DNA of 64,000 nucleotides from an uncultured Pseudomonadales bacterium (GTDB taxonomy: Bacteria > Pseudomonadota > Gammaproteobacteria > Pseudomonadales > Porticoccaceae), in contig OX044363.1 of assembly GCA_943846685.1 (NCBI GenBank), positions 1,468,001-1,532,000 of the forward strand, written 5' to 3'. The notes beneath the pieces were generated by a model, which was not told the DNA's origin, did not search any database, and worked only from the letters and a program-made list of their open reading frames with translations. Each line of letters begins with the position of its first letter. Position 1 is the first letter of the stretch. This document shows positions 1-10,178 of the stretch, piece after piece. Position numbers and translations under genes: made by a program.

Positions 1-605
1 ACTTCAACGCTAACGCGGATTCCCTGATCGACAATAGCCTTGCGTTCTTTGCGAATCATCTTGCGCTTGCGCGACATCATACTCGCAGTGAAATCATCGA
101 AAGACTCATAACCGCGATTGTGCCACTGATATTGCACGCCACTGCGCTGCAACAATCTTTCGTCGCTAAACAGTTCTAAATGTTCGGCACCGGGAAATAA
201 AAAGTGCCAGCTGGACGCGCCGGTTTCCTCGGCAACCTCAAGAACCTCATCGACCAGTTGTCGGCACTCGCCAGTTGTTAAGGGCTGAGTGGTTCGAACT
301 CTTGGCCCAACCGAGGGCGTAAAGGGAATCGAAGTAACCAGCTTGGGGTAGTAGTCGAGGCCATTGTCGTGATAGGCATTGGCCCAGGCCCAGTCGAAGA
401 CATATTCACCCATTGAATGATCTTTAAGATAGAGCGGCATAAAGGCGCTGCTCTGTTGTTGTGCTTCGCTCTCGGATTGCAGTTGCAGGTGGATTGGGTT
501 CCAGCCACTGCTCTCGCAGGCGCTCTGGCTATCTTCCAGAGCCTGTAAAAATTCTTCACGCAGAAAAGGGTAGCCCAGGGATGGATTTTCTTGATCAGGG
601 TTCAA
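1..605 (-). CDS. GNAT-like N-acyltransferase (COG3146/DUF482 family), 3' end missing
   Basis: The reverse strand reads open from about 605 to the left edge, giving about 201 residues without a stop. Recognisable pieces are YPFLREEFLQALEDS near the N-terminus, WHFLFPGAEHLELF in the middle, and WHNRGYESFDDF followed by a basic SRKRKMIRKERKA stretch. These match the COG3146 family of predicted N-acyltransferases, which have a FemAB/GNAT-like fold and a poorly known substrate. The C-terminal half lies outside the window. The start is uncertain: no ATG lies in frame before the upstream stop, and the TTG at 605 is the only common start codon close to the conserved region, without a strong ribosome binding site. 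The gene is divergent from fabV. Confidence 0.72.
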   Translation of the reverse strand, partial: MNPDQENPSLGYPFLREEFLQALEDSQSACESSGWNPIHLQLQSESEAQQQSSAFMPLYLKDHSMGEYVFDWAWANAYHDNGLDYYPKLVTSIPFTPSVGPRVRTTQPLTTGECRQLVDEVLEVAEETGASSWHFLFPGAEHLELFSDERLLQRSGVQYQWHNRGYESFDDFTASMMSRKRKMIRKERKAIVDQGIRVSVE

Positions 606-710
606 TGGTTTAACTCGTATAGATTTATGCCCATTGTACGGGTTGCGATTACAAGATGATCAAATACCTGCGCTTATCTGTTCAAATAGAGAGATTTTTG
701 CGCTTAATTT

Positions 711-739
711 TTGGGTAAAGATTGGCATTAGGGTATCAT
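711..739 (+). promoter_or_regulatory. Candidate sigma-70 promoter of fabV-lpxL
   Basis: TTGGGT (711-716) and TATCAT (734-739) are separated by 17 bp, about 40 bp upstream of the fabV start. The -10 is good and the -35 is weak. A GGAGA ribosome binding site at 770-774 follows, 7 nt before the ATG. This was judged by eye only. Confidence 0.4.
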
Positions 740-781
740 GCGCACCTTCAACTCTAATCGGCTATATACGGAGACTGTTCA

Positions 782-1969
782 ATGATAATTAAGCCCCGCG
801 TTCGCGGCTTTATGTGTATTACAACTCATCCAGTGGGTTGCGAAACCAATGTTAAAAATCAGATTGATTTTATTAAAGCTCAGTCACCTATAGCTTCACC
901 GAAGCGCGTGCTGGTGATTGGCTCGTCAACCGGCTACGGCCTGGCCGCGCGTATTGGCGCAGCCTTTGGTGGCGGCGCATCGACATTGGGCATCTTCTTT
1001 GAAAAGCCGAGCACTGAGACCAAGACTGGCACTGCCGGCTGGCACAACTCTGCGGCTTTCCACAAGTTTGCCGAGCAGGATGGCCTATATGCAAAAAGCA
1101 TTAATGGCGATGCCTTCTCCGACGAGATTAAAGCCAAGACCATCGAGACTATTAAGCAGGATCTCGGTCAGGTAGATCTGGTTATCTATAGTCTGGCGGC
1201 TCCCCGTCGACAGCACCCTAAAACGGGTGAGGTATTTAATTCTACTCTTAAGCCGGTGGGTAAAGATGTCACCATGCGCGGTATTAATACCGACAAAGAA
1301 ACTATTCAGGAATTTAGCCTCGAAGCGGCCAATGATCAGGAGATTTCTGACACGGTTGCGGTGATGGGTGGTGAAGATTGGCAGATGTGGATCGATGCTC
1401 TGGACGAAGCCGGTGTTCTGGCGGAAGGCGCTAAGACCACGGCCTTTACCTATATCGGTGAGAAGATGACCTGGGATCTGTACTGGGATGGCACTATCGG
1501 TCAGGCCAAGAAAGATCTTGATAAGCGGGTGATTTCAATTCGTGAAAAGCTTGCGGCAAGTGGCGGCGATGCGCGAGTTTCTGTGCTCAAAGCAGTTGTT
1601 ACTCAGGCCAGTTCGGCAATTCCAATTATGCCGCTGTATCTGGCCATGCTGTTTAAAGAGATGAAGCGCAGAGGCACTCATGAGGGTTGTATTGAACAGC
1701 TCTACAGACTCTATTCTGAATGTCTCTACAGCGATTCACCGCGGACTGACGAAGAGGGTCGCCTGCGTGTCGATGAGCTAGAATTACTCCCTGAAGTTCA
1801 GGATGTAGTTGCTGAAGCCTGGGCTAATATCAGCACTGAGAATCTTGCCGAGCTAACCGATTTTGTCGGCTACAAGCAGGAGTTCCTCAATCTGTTTGGC
1901 TTTGAGATTGACGGTGTGGATTACGATGCCGATGTCGATCCCAATGTTCAGATCAGCAATCTTGTATAA
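782..1969 (+). CDS. fabV: Trans-2-enoyl-ACP/CoA reductase (NADH) FabV
   Basis: FabV performs the last reduction of fatty acid elongation, turning trans-2-enoyl-ACP (or -CoA) into the saturated acyl chain with NADH. It replaces or backs up FabI and is insensitive to triclosan. The 395-residue length matches the family. The N-terminal block [12 protein letters not shown] is typical. A nucleotide-binding GSSTGYG lies at residues 47-53, and the signature Y-x8-K active site is Y234/K243 in [16 protein letters not shown] ribosome binding site precedes the ATG. The acyltransferase lpxL starts 9 nt downstream, so the two are probably co-transcribed, linking acyl-chain supply to lipid A acylation. Confidence 0.96.
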   Translation: MIIKPRVRGFMCITTHPVGCETNVKNQIDFIKAQSPIASPKRVLVIGSSTGYGLAARIGAAFGGGASTLGIFFEKPSTETKTGTAGWHNSAAFHKFAEQDGLYAKSINGDAFSDEIKAKTIETIKQDLGQVDLVIYSLAAPRRQHPKTGEVFNSTLKPVGKDVTMRGINTDKETIQEFSLEAANDQEISDTVAVMGGEDWQMWIDALDEAGVLAEGAKTTAFTYIGEKMTWDLYWDGTIGQAKKDLDKRVISIREKLAASGGDARVSVLKAVVTQASSAIPIMPLYLAMLFKEMKRRGTHEGCIEQLYRLYSECLYSDSPRTDEEGRLRVDELELLPEVQDVVAEAWANISTENLAELTDFVGYKQEFLNLFGFEIDGVDYDADVDPNVQISNLV

Positions 1970-1978
1970 GCCTTAGAT

Positions 1979-2941
1979 ATGAGTTCAAAAGCCACTCAAT
2001 TTAAACCGGCACTGCTGCATCCGCGCTATTGGTTGACTTGGTTTGCTTTTGGCCTATGGCGTTTAATCACCCTGTTACCATTTCCGTTGTTACTGGTTTT
2101 GGGCAGGGCGATTGGCCTAATCTTTTATGCCTTGCCAAGTCGTCGCAAAACTATTGCCCGGCGAAATATCGAAATTTGCTTTCCAGATCTTAGTGCCGCA
2201 GAACAGCAGGCCATGTTGAGAGCTAATTTTATCAGTACCGGTATTGCGGTTATGGAAGTGGGTATCGCCTGGTGGTGGTCGAAAAAACGCTTTAACAAGC
2301 TACTACAATTTGAAGGGCAAGAGCATCTGGAAGCGGTTAAAGATCGCGGAATTATGCTTATGGGCATTCATTTCACCACGCTAGAAATTGGCGCAGCGGC
2401 TATTTCGACACTGCTTGAAATGGATGGTATGTACCGCGCTCATGGCAATCCGGTCTACGATTTCTTGCAGGCCCGTGGCCGATTGGCTAAGGGCATACTC
2501 AACGGCGTGGTTTACGAGCGCCGCGATGTGCGCGGTACCATGAAGGCTCTTAAGAAAGGTCGTGCTCTATGGTATGGCCCGGATCAGGACTACGGTCTGC
2601 AGCAGGGTTTGTTTGTTCCGTTTTTTAATATTCCTGCAGCTACAGTATATGCCACAGCGCGCTTTGCCGAAAAAACCGGTGCGGCGGTTGTGCCCTTTAG
2701 CCATATCAGGCTACCCGGTTCCCAGGGTTACAAAATTACTATCCATCCTGCGTTGGAGAACTTTCCGGTTGGCGACGATCTAGTCGATACCACGCGAATC
2801 AATAAGATTGTCGAAGAGTTTATTATGCTCCAACCAGACCAGTACCTATGGGTACACAGACGGTTTAAAAACCGCCCTGAGGGCGAGCCGGATTTATATA
2901 ACTTGCCGACGAAAAAGAAAAGTCGCCGCTCGGCCATATGA
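1979..2941 (+). CDS. lpxL: Lipid A late acyltransferase, LpxL/HtrB family
   Basis: Members transfer a laurate-type acyl chain from ACP to a Kdo2-lipid A precursor at the inner face of the inner membrane. The protein has 320 residues, the usual length. A hydrophobic segment at about residues 19-52 (LTWFAFGLWRLITLLPF onward) gives the membrane anchor. The catalytic H-x4-E dyad is visible in HFTTLE, and GPDQDYG and the downstream RFAEKTGAAVVPF block are family hallmarks. Which paralogue it is (LpxL, LpxM or LpxP) cannot be settled from sequence alone; the overall pattern is closest to LpxL/LpxP. It lies 9 nt after fabV and is likely translated from the same message. Confidence 0.9.
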   Translation: MSSKATQFKPALLHPRYWLTWFAFGLWRLITLLPFPLLLVLGRAIGLIFYALPSRRKTIARRNIEICFPDLSAAEQQAMLRANFISTGIAVMEVGIAWWWSKKRFNKLLQFEGQEHLEAVKDRGIMLMGIHFTTLEIGAAAISTLLEMDGMYRAHGNPVYDFLQARGRLAKGILNGVVYERRDVRGTMKALKKGRALWYGPDQDYGLQQGLFVPFFNIPAATVYATARFAEKTGAAVVPFSHIRLPGSQGYKITIHPALENFPVGDDLVDTTRINKIVEEFIMLQPDQYLWVHRRFKNRPEGEPDLYNLPTKKKSRRSAI

Positions 2942-3023
2942 GTGTAGGTTTAGCTTGTGTAGCCTGAGTGCCAACAGTACCATTACGTGTTTTTCACAGA
3001 ATAGTTTTAAAAGGAAGTAGGTC

Positions 3024-3902
3024 ATGATTAGCGGAAGTATTGTCGCGTTGTTAACTCCGATGCACCCTGACTCTCTAGAGGTGGATTGGGACGCGCTGAA
3101 GAAGCTTGTCGAATGGCATATAGAGCAGGGCACCGATAGCATAGTTGCGGTTGGCACTACCGGAGAGTCAGCGACTCTCAGTGTTGCTGAACACGCCCAA
3201 GTTATCAGTGTTGTGGTTGAACAGGCTGCTGGTCGTATTCCAATTATCGCTGGCACTGGTGCCAACTCCACTCGCGAAGCTATTGAGCTTACTCAGGCCG
3301 CCGCTGATGCTGGCGCCGCCGCCTGCCTATTAGTCACTCCCTATTACAATAAACCGACTCAAGAGGGCCTGTATCTACATTACAGAGCCATTGCCGAGGC
3401 GGTGGATATAGATCAGATTCTTTACAATGTGCCGGGCCGTACCGCCTGCGATATGTTGCCCGAAACCGTGCAGCGGCTCAGCCATATTGACAATATTGTC
3501 GGTATCAAGGAGGCCACCGGTGACCTTGATCGGGCCAGAGAAGTTATAGCTCTATGTCCTGAAGATTTCGCGGTTTACTCCGGTGATGATGCAACGGCCA
3601 GAGAGTTGATGTTGCTTGGCGGTCACGGCGATATTTCGGTGACTGCAAACGTTGCGCCAAAACTGATGTCAGAGATGTGCGCTGCGGCGCTCAGCGGTGA
3701 TGCGACGAAGGCTTTGCAGTTAGATTCGAAACTGGCACCACTGCACGACAGCCTGTTTGTTGAAGCCAATCCTATACCGGTTAAATGGGCAGTGGCTGAA
3801 CTGGGATTGCTGGCCAACGCACTGCGTCTGCCAATGACCCCGCTTTCTGAATCGCATTATGAGGTAGTTCGAGATGCTATGCTCAGTGCAGAGTTGGTTT
3901 AA
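3024..3902 (+). CDS. dapA: 4-hydroxy-tetrahydrodipicolinate synthase DapA
   Basis: DapA condenses pyruvate with aspartate semialdehyde, the first committed step of the diaminopimelate/lysine branch. The 292-residue length is standard. [10 protein letters not shown] carries the substrate-binding TTGE, YNVPGRT the catalytic Tyr, and GIKEATGD the Schiff-base Lys. AAGGAAG upstream of the ATG at 3024 is a good ribosome binding site. bamC follows after 38 nt, the conserved dapA-bamC order of many gammaproteobacteria. dapE, a later step of the same pathway, lies at 8000-9136 in another unit. Confidence 0.97.
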   Translation: MISGSIVALLTPMHPDSLEVDWDALKKLVEWHIEQGTDSIVAVGTTGESATLSVAEHAQVISVVVEQAAGRIPIIAGTGANSTREAIELTQAAADAGAAACLLVTPYYNKPTQEGLYLHYRAIAEAVDIDQILYNVPGRTACDMLPETVQRLSHIDNIVGIKEATGDLDRAREVIALCPEDFAVYSGDDATARELMLLGGHGDISVTANVAPKLMSEMCAAALSGDATKALQLDSKLAPLHDSLFVEANPIPVKWAVAELGLLANALRLPMTPLSESHYEVVRDAMLSAELV

Positions 3903-3940
3903 CGACTTTTAATAATAAAATTACGGGGCTACCGATTAAA

Positions 3941-4969
3941 ATGAAATCATTGATAAGTGCGCTGAATATCTTTGTCATCCTGAGTTTAACCGGCTGTGGT
4001 TGGCTCGGCTTACGCGATCGAAGTAATGACTATCTGCTCACTGAAGAGACTGAGGTCACTGCTATACCCGCAGGTCTTGATCGATCGGTTATCGGCCAGC
4101 TCTACCCGATTCCGCAGATCGCCAGCGAATCCATCGAGTTGGTTGATTTTGAAGCGCCACGTCCACAGCCAGCATCGGTTAATACCTTCGAGCAGCTGGT
4201 TAAAATCCAGAGTCTGGAAGGTCGTCGCTGGGTCTTGATCAATAATCCCCCCAGTGAACTCTGGCCTCGGGTGCGCAGTGTTTTAAACCGCAACGGTGTT
4301 CCCGCTGCGCTAGCCGAAGGCTCTTCAGGGGTTATTGAAACAGTCTGGGTAAAGTTTAATTCCGATGAAGATAATTCTCACCGTTTTCGCTTTCAGATTT
4401 CCCCTGGCGTTCAGCTAAATAGCTCGGAAATATCGCTGCTGCACAATCAGGCTGTCCGTTCTGAGGAAGAACAGGCGGTATGGCCGCAGGCTTCTGATAG
4501 TGATCAGCGGGAAAAAGATATGCTGACTATGCTCGCCAATGAGCTGGCCGGAGCGTCCGATTACGCGTCGGTATCGTTGCTCGCGCAAAATATTGGTGGC
4601 GAGGCAAAAGTTGTGGTGATTACTCCAGAGGTTGCCGACCCGTTTATTCAGATCAAACTGAGCTTCGATCGCGCCTGGGCATCGATTCTGTACTCCGCTG
4701 ATCGCGGTGGCTTTACTCTTGTCGACAAGAACCGTTCAGAGGGAACTCTGTATGTAAATTACACCGATCAATCCACTGATGAACCAGGTTTCTTTGCTCG
4801 CTGGTTTGGCGAGGGTAGCGGTGACGAAATTCTACAGGTCAACTATCAAGTGCTGGTACAGGTGGTCGGTGCCAATGTAGAAGTCAGGGTTGTAGGTCCC
4901 GATTCTGAAGGTCTTGGCAAAGCCGAAACCCTTCGGCTGTTAAAGATTTTACGCAATAATATGTCTTAA
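3941..4969 (+). CDS. bamC: Outer membrane assembly lipoprotein BamC (NlpB)
   Basis: BamC is an accessory lipoprotein of the BAM complex, which folds beta-barrel proteins into the outer membrane. The N-terminus is a lipoprotein signal peptide with lipobox LTGC, so the mature protein should begin at about Cys19. Length (342 residues) is close to E. coli BamC. Two C-terminal helix-grip domains are expected; the segments WVLINNPPSELWPRV and FDRAWASILYSADRGGFTLVD fit their starts. Position just after dapA is the main support, because the family diverges fast in sequence. The metallo-hydrolase gene follows after 12 nt. Confidence 0.9.
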   Translation: MKSLISALNIFVILSLTGCGWLGLRDRSNDYLLTEETEVTAIPAGLDRSVIGQLYPIPQIASESIELVDFEAPRPQPASVNTFEQLVKIQSLEGRRWVLINNPPSELWPRVRSVLNRNGVPAALAEGSSGVIETVWVKFNSDEDNSHRFRFQISPGVQLNSSEISLLHNQAVRSEEEQAVWPQASDSDQREKDMLTMLANELAGASDYASVSLLAQNIGGEAKVVVITPEVADPFIQIKLSFDRAWASILYSADRGGFTLVDKNRSEGTLYVNYTDQSTDEPGFFARWFGEGSGDEILQVNYQVLVQVVGANVEVRVVGPDSEGLGKAETLRLLKILRNNMS

Positions 4970-4981
4970 GGCGCTTTCACA

Positions 4982-5743
4982 ATGCGCTTTGCATCTCTCG
5001 GCAGTGGCAGCAAAGGTAATGCCACGCTTGTCGAATGGCGTGACACCTGTGTCATGATCGACTGCGGTTTCTCTATTAGGGATACCACCAAGCGTCTGGA
5101 AAAGCTTGGTAAAACCCCTAATGATATAGACGCCATTCTAGTCACTCACGAACACAGTGATCACTGGAAGGGCGTTATACCTCTATCCGCCAAATTCAAT
5201 ATTGATGTCTATGTAACTGCTGGCTGTATGCGCAGTCGCAAGGCTGAAGATCGCGCCTTTCCATTTTATATTATCGATAGTCATACTCAATTTAAGGTTG
5301 GAGATCTGTCGGTGACGCCAGTTCCTGTCCCTCATGATGCCAGAGAGCCTGTTCAGTACCTTTTTAATAGCGATAACCACCAGTTGGGTATATTGACCGA
5401 TGTTGGCTCATTAACCCCGCATATAGAGTCTGCCTATGCCAATTGCGATGGGCTGCTGGTGGAGGCCAATCATGACTTCGATATGCTTATGGCTGGGCCT
5501 TACCCTGAATTCCTTAAAGACCGTGTCTCTGGTCCCTGGGGGCACTTAAATAATCAGCAGACAGCAACACTGCTTTCGGTGATTGATCAGCAGCGTATTC
5601 AACAGTTGGTTATAGGTCATATCAGCGATAAAAATAACACCATCGATAAAGTCAGGACTGCGGTGGAGCCAGTTATTGCAAATAGCGGTAATCTTTATTA
5701 TGCCTGTCAGCAGCAGGGCTTTGATTGGTTGGAACTCAGCTGA
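4982..5743 (+). CDS. MBL-fold metallo-hydrolase (YycJ/WalJ-like)
   Basis: This is a 253-residue metallo-beta-lactamase fold protein. The metal-binding motif THEHSDH (HxHxDH) is at about residues 55-61. The N-terminal MRFASLGSGSKGNATLV is the signature of the YycJ/VicX/WalJ group, which in some bacteria has 5'-3' exonuclease activity. Further metal ligands probably lie in VPHDAREP, ILTDVGSLT and GHISDKNN. The gene starts 12 nt after bamC and is probably the last gene of the dapA-bamC unit. The exact substrate is unknown here. Confidence 0.85.
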   Translation: MRFASLGSGSKGNATLVEWRDTCVMIDCGFSIRDTTKRLEKLGKTPNDIDAILVTHEHSDHWKGVIPLSAKFNIDVYVTAGCMRSRKAEDRAFPFYIIDSHTQFKVGDLSVTPVPVPHDAREPVQYLFNSDNHQLGILTDVGSLTPHIESAYANCDGLLVEANHDFDMLMAGPYPEFLKDRVSGPWGHLNNQQTATLLSVIDQQRIQQLVIGHISDKNNTIDKVRTAVEPVIANSGNLYYACQQQGFDWLELS

Positions 5744-6252
5744 GTATAAGTACTTACAGCGCGCTTTTTTAAGTTCTTGGTTCAGGTTGAAAACATTTTT
5801 TTTTACCCAATGCAAACACTTCCGGTCCTTTTAAGGCCTCTTTTTTAACTTTTTTATGACTTTTTTCCACAGAGTTCTTTTTTAACTAGAATTTTTTTCA
5901 CGAAACTCGCGTAAGTTATTGATTTTTACCTTCTAATTTCATAACTCATTGATTTATAACGGTTTATTGATGTGGTTAAAAATTGATCAATTTAACAAAA
6001 CTGTTGGTTTTTTGGGGGTTTAACCTATCCAAACACCATTTAATCCACAAAGTTATCCACAGCTTTTGTGGGTATCTTTTTGATTTTGTAATAAAGCTGT
6101 CATAGAGACATCGGTGTGACAAATAACTGATTGGGTAATATTTTTTATATTTAAGCTTATTTTGTAAGTTGATTTTGGCTAGCTTTTTATAAGGCCCTAA
6201 ATAAAGCGGTAAAAGTCTGCCTATCAATAGAGTTAAATGGCAAAATAGGCCA
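5744..6252. other. AT-rich gene-free region with DnaA-box-like sites
   Basis: These 509 bp hold no convincing gene. The left half (about 5788-5900) is very T-rich on the plus strand. DnaA-box-like 9-mers (consensus TTATCCACA) occur at 5863-5871 (TTTTCCACA), 5971-5979 (reverse, TTAACCACA), 6041-6049 (TAATCCACA) and 6053-6061 (perfect TTATCCACA). A weaker reverse match is at 6067-6075. A 14-bp palindrome AAATTGATCAATTT with a GATC centre sits at 5980-5993. The 105-codon minus-strand frame at 5976-6293 overlaps the rsmJ start and looks like chance in AT-rich DNA. The region must at least hold the rsmJ promoter. Confidence 0.55.
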
Positions 6253-7064
6253 ATGCCGATTATCGAAATAGCCTTTACCTCTCCGAATCTCAACCACCGC
6301 GCACAGCAGCTCTCTGAAAAGCTTCAATTACCTCTGCGTGAGGCTGATTCTGCAACCTATGATTACCTTCTCGAGCTATCAGAGTCGGGCTTATCTCTGG
6401 TTCCATCTGCTGATAAGGGCTATGGGCCTATAAGTTGCGATTTTGCCGGTGGTAGCCACAGTCACCGCCGTCGTTTTGGTGGTGGCAATGGCCAGGCCAT
6501 TGCTAAGGCCATAGGTGTTTCCGGTAAGTTTTCTCCACGGGTTCTGGATCTTACCGCAGGTTTGGGTGGCGATGGCTTTGTGCTCGCCTCACTGGGCTGT
6601 TCTGTGACCATGGTTGAGCGCAATCCCATTGTCCACAGTTTGCTTGCTGATGGGCTAACAAGAGCTGTAACCAGTGCAGAGGACGATTCTGAGTTAAGAG
6701 AGATTATGCACAGATGCCGTTTGGTAGAAGCCAATTCAGCAGACTATTTGCAGCAGGGAGAAAAGGGTGGGGCAGTCGATCGAGTGATTCAGTTTCAATA
6801 GATGTGGTTTATCTGGATCCAATGTTTCCCGAGCGCAAGAAGTCCGCCAAAGTTAAAAAACAGATGCAGGCTTTTCATGCCATTGTGGGTACTGATGCAG
6901 ATGCAGATGGGCTGTTAGCGCTGGCTCTCAATGTAGCTACCTATCGTGTGGTTGTTAAGCGTCCGGCTGGCGCTAATTATCTGGCGGAAAAGAAACCTAG
7001 CTATTCGTTAGAGGGTAAGTCGACCCGCTATGATATTTATACCCTGAAAAAGCTTCCCGCCTAA
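6253..7064 (+). pseudogene. rsmJ: 16S rRNA (guanine1516-N2)-methyltransferase RsmJ, split by a frameshift
   Basis: RsmJ methylates G1516 of 16S rRNA using S-adenosylmethionine. The first frame (6253-6801) carries the N-terminal two thirds: SHRRRFGGGNGQAIAKA, the SAM-binding LDLTAGLGGDGFVLAS, and ERNPIVHSLLADG. It stops at a TAG at 6799. The rest ([44 protein letters not shown]) continues in the -1 frame to 7064. The two parts join into one normal-length protein if a single base is restored between about 6762 and 6800, for instance in the GGG/GGGG runs at 6764-6772 or the TTT at 6793-6795. Nothing else in the gene is degraded, so sequencing error, a recent mutation or recoding are all possible. 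Confidence 0.85.
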
Positions 7065-7080
7065 TCCCCCGGATTTATTG

Positions 7081-7947
7081 CTAACGCCTCGCAATGACCA
7101 GGAAGTTACCGCATATCACGCAGATAAATCCTGCAATCCCAAAGGAAGTCCACTGATAGTCCTCAAAGGCAGTCGATAGCATTATGGCGACAAAAGGGAT
7201 AATCAAGGCAGTAAAGCTGGCGCGATCCGGGCCTATGCTAACCAGTAATTTCAGATAGGCACCAAACACCAACACAGTGCCAAATACAGATAGATAAACT
7301 AATGAAGCCGTGTACTCAAAACTGTTCTCATAGGTAAACTCAGCGCCGCTTAACAGTGCGATTGCCAGTAAGATAAGAGAACCGTAGAGCATCGACCAGG
7401 CATTGATTGACCACACAGAAAGGCCCGTACGGCCATTGCGAGTGGCGGCAATATTTCCCAGCGAAGCTATGACCACGCTTAATACAGCCATGCTAAAACC
7501 AAACAGTGTATTTTCAGTGGAAGCGTATTTAGCAATCTCCGGGTAAAACAGCATTGCCACTCCGAAGATACCGATAAGTCCCCCAATCAGAGTGACTCCT
7601 GAAATAGGCTGTTTTAGGAAAATCCGTCCATTAATAATATTGAAGAACACTAAAAGTGAAAATATAACCGCCACTATGCCGCTGGTTAAATAGATTTCAG
7701 CAATATAAATAGCCCAGAAATTTAAACCGAATAAGAGGCCGCCCTGAGCGAGAAGAAACCCATGGGTAACAGGATTTATTTTTAACGGGATTTTTCGCGC
7801 CAAACACCAGATAAACAGCAGTACTGAACCCAGCGTCATACGATAGATAATTGAGACTAAGGGATCGACTTCCCCAAGCTGATAGGTAATAGCCAGCCAA
7901 GTTGAACCCCAGATCAAGATTGTCGAGAGATACAAAAAACTCGTCAA
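7081..7947 (-). CDS. DMT-superfamily (EamA) transporter
   Basis: A 288-residue, strongly hydrophobic protein with about ten predicted membrane helices, arranged as two EamA repeats. The N-terminal STILIWGSTWLAITYQLG and the mid-protein helix-rich stretch are typical of drug/metabolite transporter family permeases that export or import small metabolites. The substrate cannot be read from sequence. It converges on rsmJ, with only 16 nt between the stop codons. dapE lies upstream on the same strand, 52 nt away. Confidence 0.88.
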   Translation of the reverse strand: MTSFLYLSTILIWGSTWLAITYQLGEVDPLVSIIYRMTLGSVLLFIWCLARKIPLKINPVTHGFLLAQGGLLFGLNFWAIYIAEIYLTSGIVAVIFSLLVFFNIINGRIFLKQPISGVTLIGGLIGIFGVAMLFYPEIAKYASTENTLFGFSMAVLSVVIASLGNIAATRNGRTGLSVWSINAWSMLYGSLILLAIALLSGAEFTYENSFEYTASLVYLSVFGTVLVFGAYLKLLVSIGPDRASFTALIIPFVAIMLSTAFEDYQWTSFGIAGFICVICGNFLVIARR

Positions 7948-7999
7948 AGGGTTAATAGCCGACTCCTTGTTGGCGTTATTGAGCGGCTTTTATAGCCCT

Positions 8000-9160
<1,161 letters not shown>

Positions 9161-9264
9161 CTATTGTAGAGGGCAAATGCTTTGCAGGCTATATGCGCTT
9201 GGTGGTTATATTGCCTTTACCGTTAAAAAACCGCTTGAAATACAGCAGAAAAACAGCAGGCAAT

Positions 9265-9290
9265 AAAAAGGCTCCCGGAGGAGCCTTTTT
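9265..9290 (-). terminator. Rho-independent terminator, near-symmetric
   Basis: A perfect 11-bp stem, AAAAAGGCTCC (9265-9275) with GGAGCCTTTTT (9280-9290), encloses a CGGA loop. It lies directly after the stop of the minus-strand gene at 9317-10000, so it most likely ends that transcript. Because A and T runs flank both arms it could work in either direction. Confidence 0.85.
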
Positions 9291-9316
9291 ATTATTGGGC
9301 AGAGTGTTTTATGACT

Positions 9317-10000
9317 TTATGCGTTAATCCGCTTTCTTGCGACTATTCCAAATAATCCCAGAGCCATAGAACCAAATAGAAACAGCGCACTGGGGATTGG
9401 TGTTGCTATAGGTGGCTGAATAGAGGCGAATAGCTCTCTACTGGCAAGGCGTTCATTTGAGGTATAAACCAACATGGTGCTCGACCAATCAAAGTTTTTC
9501 TGCCCGCTTGCCTGTTCTTTTAGCTGCTTTGCAGTACGACGATCTGAACGATCATCAAGCTTTGGCACTGATCCCATAATATCCCAGATCACATAGTTAA
9601 CCAGAGCATTGTATTTAGCCGCTGTTGCGCTGAGAGATTCAGAAAAATCCAGCAGGGTAAATAGATAACCAGCCTGACTGTATTTTGTCTTGTCGTTTCG
9701 GTGATTGTTGTATTTACCTGCACCATTCTGAATATCGTTGTAGGTGTTTACGGTGGCATTCCAGGTGCTGAGATAATGTCTGGAATTGTCGTTGATCACC
9801 GCTAAACGGTTATCACCATCAATGGTTAATTCAAAGGCGCCAGTTGTTATATCTGGGCGATCTTTAACTTCCAATGTGGTAGCGGTACCCAGACCTTCGT
9901 AGGTGATTTCAACGGTTTCAGCAAGTGCTGAGCAGTTGATTAATAGAGCTGCGGCTGTGCCGTAAATAAGCTTGCCAAAAGTTGTTTTAGTGATGTCCAT
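9317..10000 (-). CDS. Secreted protein with PEP-CTERM-like C-terminal sorting signal
   Basis: A 227-residue protein of unknown function. The N-terminus is a Sec signal peptide (about residues 1-27, ending SALA). The C-terminus is a tripartite sorting signal: a TPIPSALFLFGS motif, a hydrophobic helix and a basic RKR tail. This resembles the PEP-CTERM/VPLPA-CTERM signals that exosortase processes in Gram-negative bacteria. The middle has no domain I recognise; it is rich in Thr, Asn and Asp and has few Cys, as expected for an exported protein. No exosortase gene is in the window. A terminator follows at 9265-9290. Confidence 0.7.
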   Translation of the reverse strand: MDITKTTFGKLIYGTAAALLINCSALAETVEITYEGLGTATTLEVKDRPDITTGAFELTIDGDNRLAVINDNSRHYLSTWNATVNTYNDIQNGAGKYNNHRNDKTKYSQAGYLFTLLDFSESLSATAAKYNALVNYVIWDIMGSVPKLDDRSDRRTAKQLKEQASGQKNFDWSSTMLVYTSNERLASRELFASIQPPIATPIPSALFLFGSMALGLFGIVARKRINA

Positions 10001-10178
10001 CCTTTACTGTCTCCTTGTCAGCCACCTGCCAACATCAATATATATAACCAATGAGGCGATTTTATGATGTCATAGAAAACGCGCAACCAGTGCAGGTTGA
10101 TAATGCGAACCAGTTATCACTTTATATTGAGTTAAAGATCGAGCGACCTATTGAGGGGGAATAAAAGGACGGTGGTTT

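Noticed and set aside
2894..3271. 125-codon minus-strand frame across the dapA start
   Set aside because: Antisense of dapA and the lpxL end; Cys/Ser/Thr-rich random text.
5744..6252. Main chromosomal origin (oriC)
   Set aside because: Kept only as a finding. Surrounding genes do not diverge from it and the usual neighbours (dnaA, rpmH, mnmG) are absent.
5976..6293. 105-codon minus-strand frame in AT-rich DNA
   Set aside because: It covers the DnaA-box region and overlaps the start of rsmJ. Composition is Lys, Ile, Leu and Tyr-rich, as expected from AT-rich non-coding DNA, with no ribosome binding site or homology.
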